From: Gammaproteobacteria bacterium
GTDB lineage: Bacteria > Pseudomonadota > Gammaproteobacteria > S012-40
NCBI GenBank assembly: GCA_029857925.1
Contig: JAOUGF010000178.1
Location: forward strand, 1 to 5,476
Reading direction: 5' to 3'
DNA: 5,476 bases
How positions within the stretch are numbered: the stretch's first letter is position 1; every line of letters begins with the position of its first letter. Made by a program: the position numbers and the translations under genes. The notes under the pieces were generated by a model. That model searched no databases and was not told the DNA's origin. It saw only the letters and a list, made by a program, of their open reading frames with translations. Positions 4,673 to 5,476 of this stretch are shown here, piece by piece.

Positions 4673-5476
4673 ATGCAATTTGAAGTACTCCACACCGATG
4701 GCGCGGCCCGTCGCGGCCGATTGAATTTTGCGCGCGGCGTGGTGGATACCCCGGCCTTTATGCCGGTGGGTACCTATGGCGCAGTCAAGACGGTCACGCC
4801 GGATGAATTGCAGACGTTGGGTGCGCAGATCATCCTAGGTAATGCCTTTCATCTGATGTCGCGACCCGGGCGGGAGATCATCGCAGCGCACGGTGATTTA
4901 CATGATTTTACGCGCTGGCAAGGCCCCATCCTTACCGATTCGGGTGGGTTTCAAGTGTTTAGCCTGGGCGACTTGCGTAAACTCAGTGAGCAGGGCGTGA
5001 CCTTTCGTTCTCCGATCAACGGCAACACGGTGTTTATGGGGCCGGAAGAGTCGATGGCCGTGCAGCGCTGGCTGGGGTCGGACATCGTGATGATCTTCGA
5101 CGAATGTACGCCATACCCTGCGAGCGAAGAACAGGCGCGCGATTCGATGAGTCTGTCTTTGCGTTGGGCCTTGCGCAGCAAACAGGCGCACGCGGGGAAC
5201 CCGCATGCGTTATTCGGCATCGTGCAGGGCGGGATGTACGAACATCTGCGTGTGGAATCCCTGGCGGGTCTCATTGATATCGGTTTCGACGGTTATGCGA
5301 TCGGTGGATTGTCGGTGGGTGAGCCGAAGGAAGAGATGTTGCGCGTATTAGACATCACGGCGCCACGCATGCCGCGCGATAAACCGCGTTATTTAATGGG
5401 CGTCGGCACGCCGGAAGATATCGTAGAGGCGGTGTGCCGCGGCATCGACATGTTCGATTGCGTGATGCCCACGCGT
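4673..5476 (+). CDS. tgt: Queuine tRNA-ribosyltransferase (tRNA-guanine transglycosylase), 3' truncated by the window
   Basis: Tgt exchanges guanine 34 in the wobble position of tRNAs with GUN anticodons (Asp, Asn, His, Tyr) for preQ1, just before the QueA step. The window holds the first 268 codons of about 375 in E. coli, with no stop reached, and they align closely throughout. Seen: RRGRL near 13-17, FMPVGTYGAVK (29-39), GAQIILGNAFHL (50-61), LTDSGGFQVFSLGD (87-100) with the conserved Asp89, SDIVMIFDECTPYP (136-149) with Asp143, FGIVQGG (181-187), DGYAIGGLSVGEPK (206-219) and YLMGVGTPED (240-249). GIDMFDCVMPTR (257-268) includes Asp262, equivalent to the E. coli nucleophile Asp264. The zinc-binding Cys/His cluster lies beyond the edge. 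The gene is divergent from the lipoprotein gene and has its own ribosome site; yajC-secD-secF often follow tgt in related genomes but are not visible. Confidence 0.98.
   Translation, partial: MQFEVLHTDGAARRGRLNFARGVVDTPAFMPVGTYGAVKTVTPDELQTLGAQIILGNAFHLMSRPGREIIAAHGDLHDFTRWQGPILTDSGGFQVFSLGDLRKLSEQGVTFRSPINGNTVFMGPEESMAVQRWLGSDIVMIFDECTPYPASEEQARDSMSLSLRWALRSKQAHAGNPHALFGIVQGGMYEHLRVESLAGLIDIGFDGYAIGGLSVGEPKEEMLRVLDITAPRMPRDKPRYLMGVGTPEDIVEAVCRGIDMFDCVMPTR

Noticed and set aside
4352..4693. 113-codon minus-strand frame spanning the lipoprotein-tgt intergenic region, and an 89-codon plus-strand frame at 4281-4550
   Set aside because: Both overlap the lipoprotein start in other frames and have no domain or signal peptide; the first also overlaps the tgt start. 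The region is better explained as divergent promoters.
4898..5274. Minus-strand frames of 102 and 107 codons within tgt
   Set aside because: They lie opposite a clearly conserved Tgt reading frame that carries all expected catalytic residues.

Overview
The window reads as a chromosomal segment from a gammaproteobacterium of moderately high GC content. The main evidence is the QueA and Tgt proteins. Both can be followed almost residue by residue against the E. coli enzymes, and they lie near each other on the same strand, as in the usual queA-tgt neighbourhood. I cannot name a genus. There is no transposase, integrase, CRISPR array, tRNA or rRNA.

Layout from left to right. Positions 2-226 hold the 3' end (or a very short whole) of a Met/His-rich small protein, closed by a clear intrinsic terminator at 247-280. 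A 174-base leader/promoter region (281-454) follows, with candidate promoters, an operator-like palindrome and RNA hairpins. Positions 455-1660 encode a complete soluble GAF-HisKA-HATPase sensor histidine kinase with no response regulator in view. After a 50-base gap, 1711-2760 encodes complete QueA. On the opposite strand, 2757-4403 encodes a 548-residue lipoprotein that I do not recognise by name; its internal repeats fit an eight-bladed beta-propeller. A 269-base divergent promoter region (4404-4672) separates it from tgt. Tgt starts at 4673, runs off the right edge, and is cut just after its catalytic nucleophile.

How the genes work together. Tgt exchanges guanine for preQ1 at tRNA position 34. 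QueA then adds the epoxycyclopentanediol precursor from S-adenosylmethionine to give epoxyqueuosine. The two enzymes thus take consecutive steps of queuosine synthesis. Here the pair is split by the opposite-strand lipoprotein gene, and tgt has its own ribosome-binding site and probably its own promoter. Kinase and lipoprotein have no evident role in queuosine synthesis.

The most notable points are these. The lipoprotein shows an eight-blade pattern in which the strand completing the last blade comes from just after the lipid anchor. The queA-tgt pair is interrupted. The kinase has an unusual CxxCxC cluster. queA has an extended -10 element so close to its ATG that its mRNA may be leaderless. 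The queA and lipoprotein stop codons overlap with no terminator between them. I found no convincing new multi-gene system.
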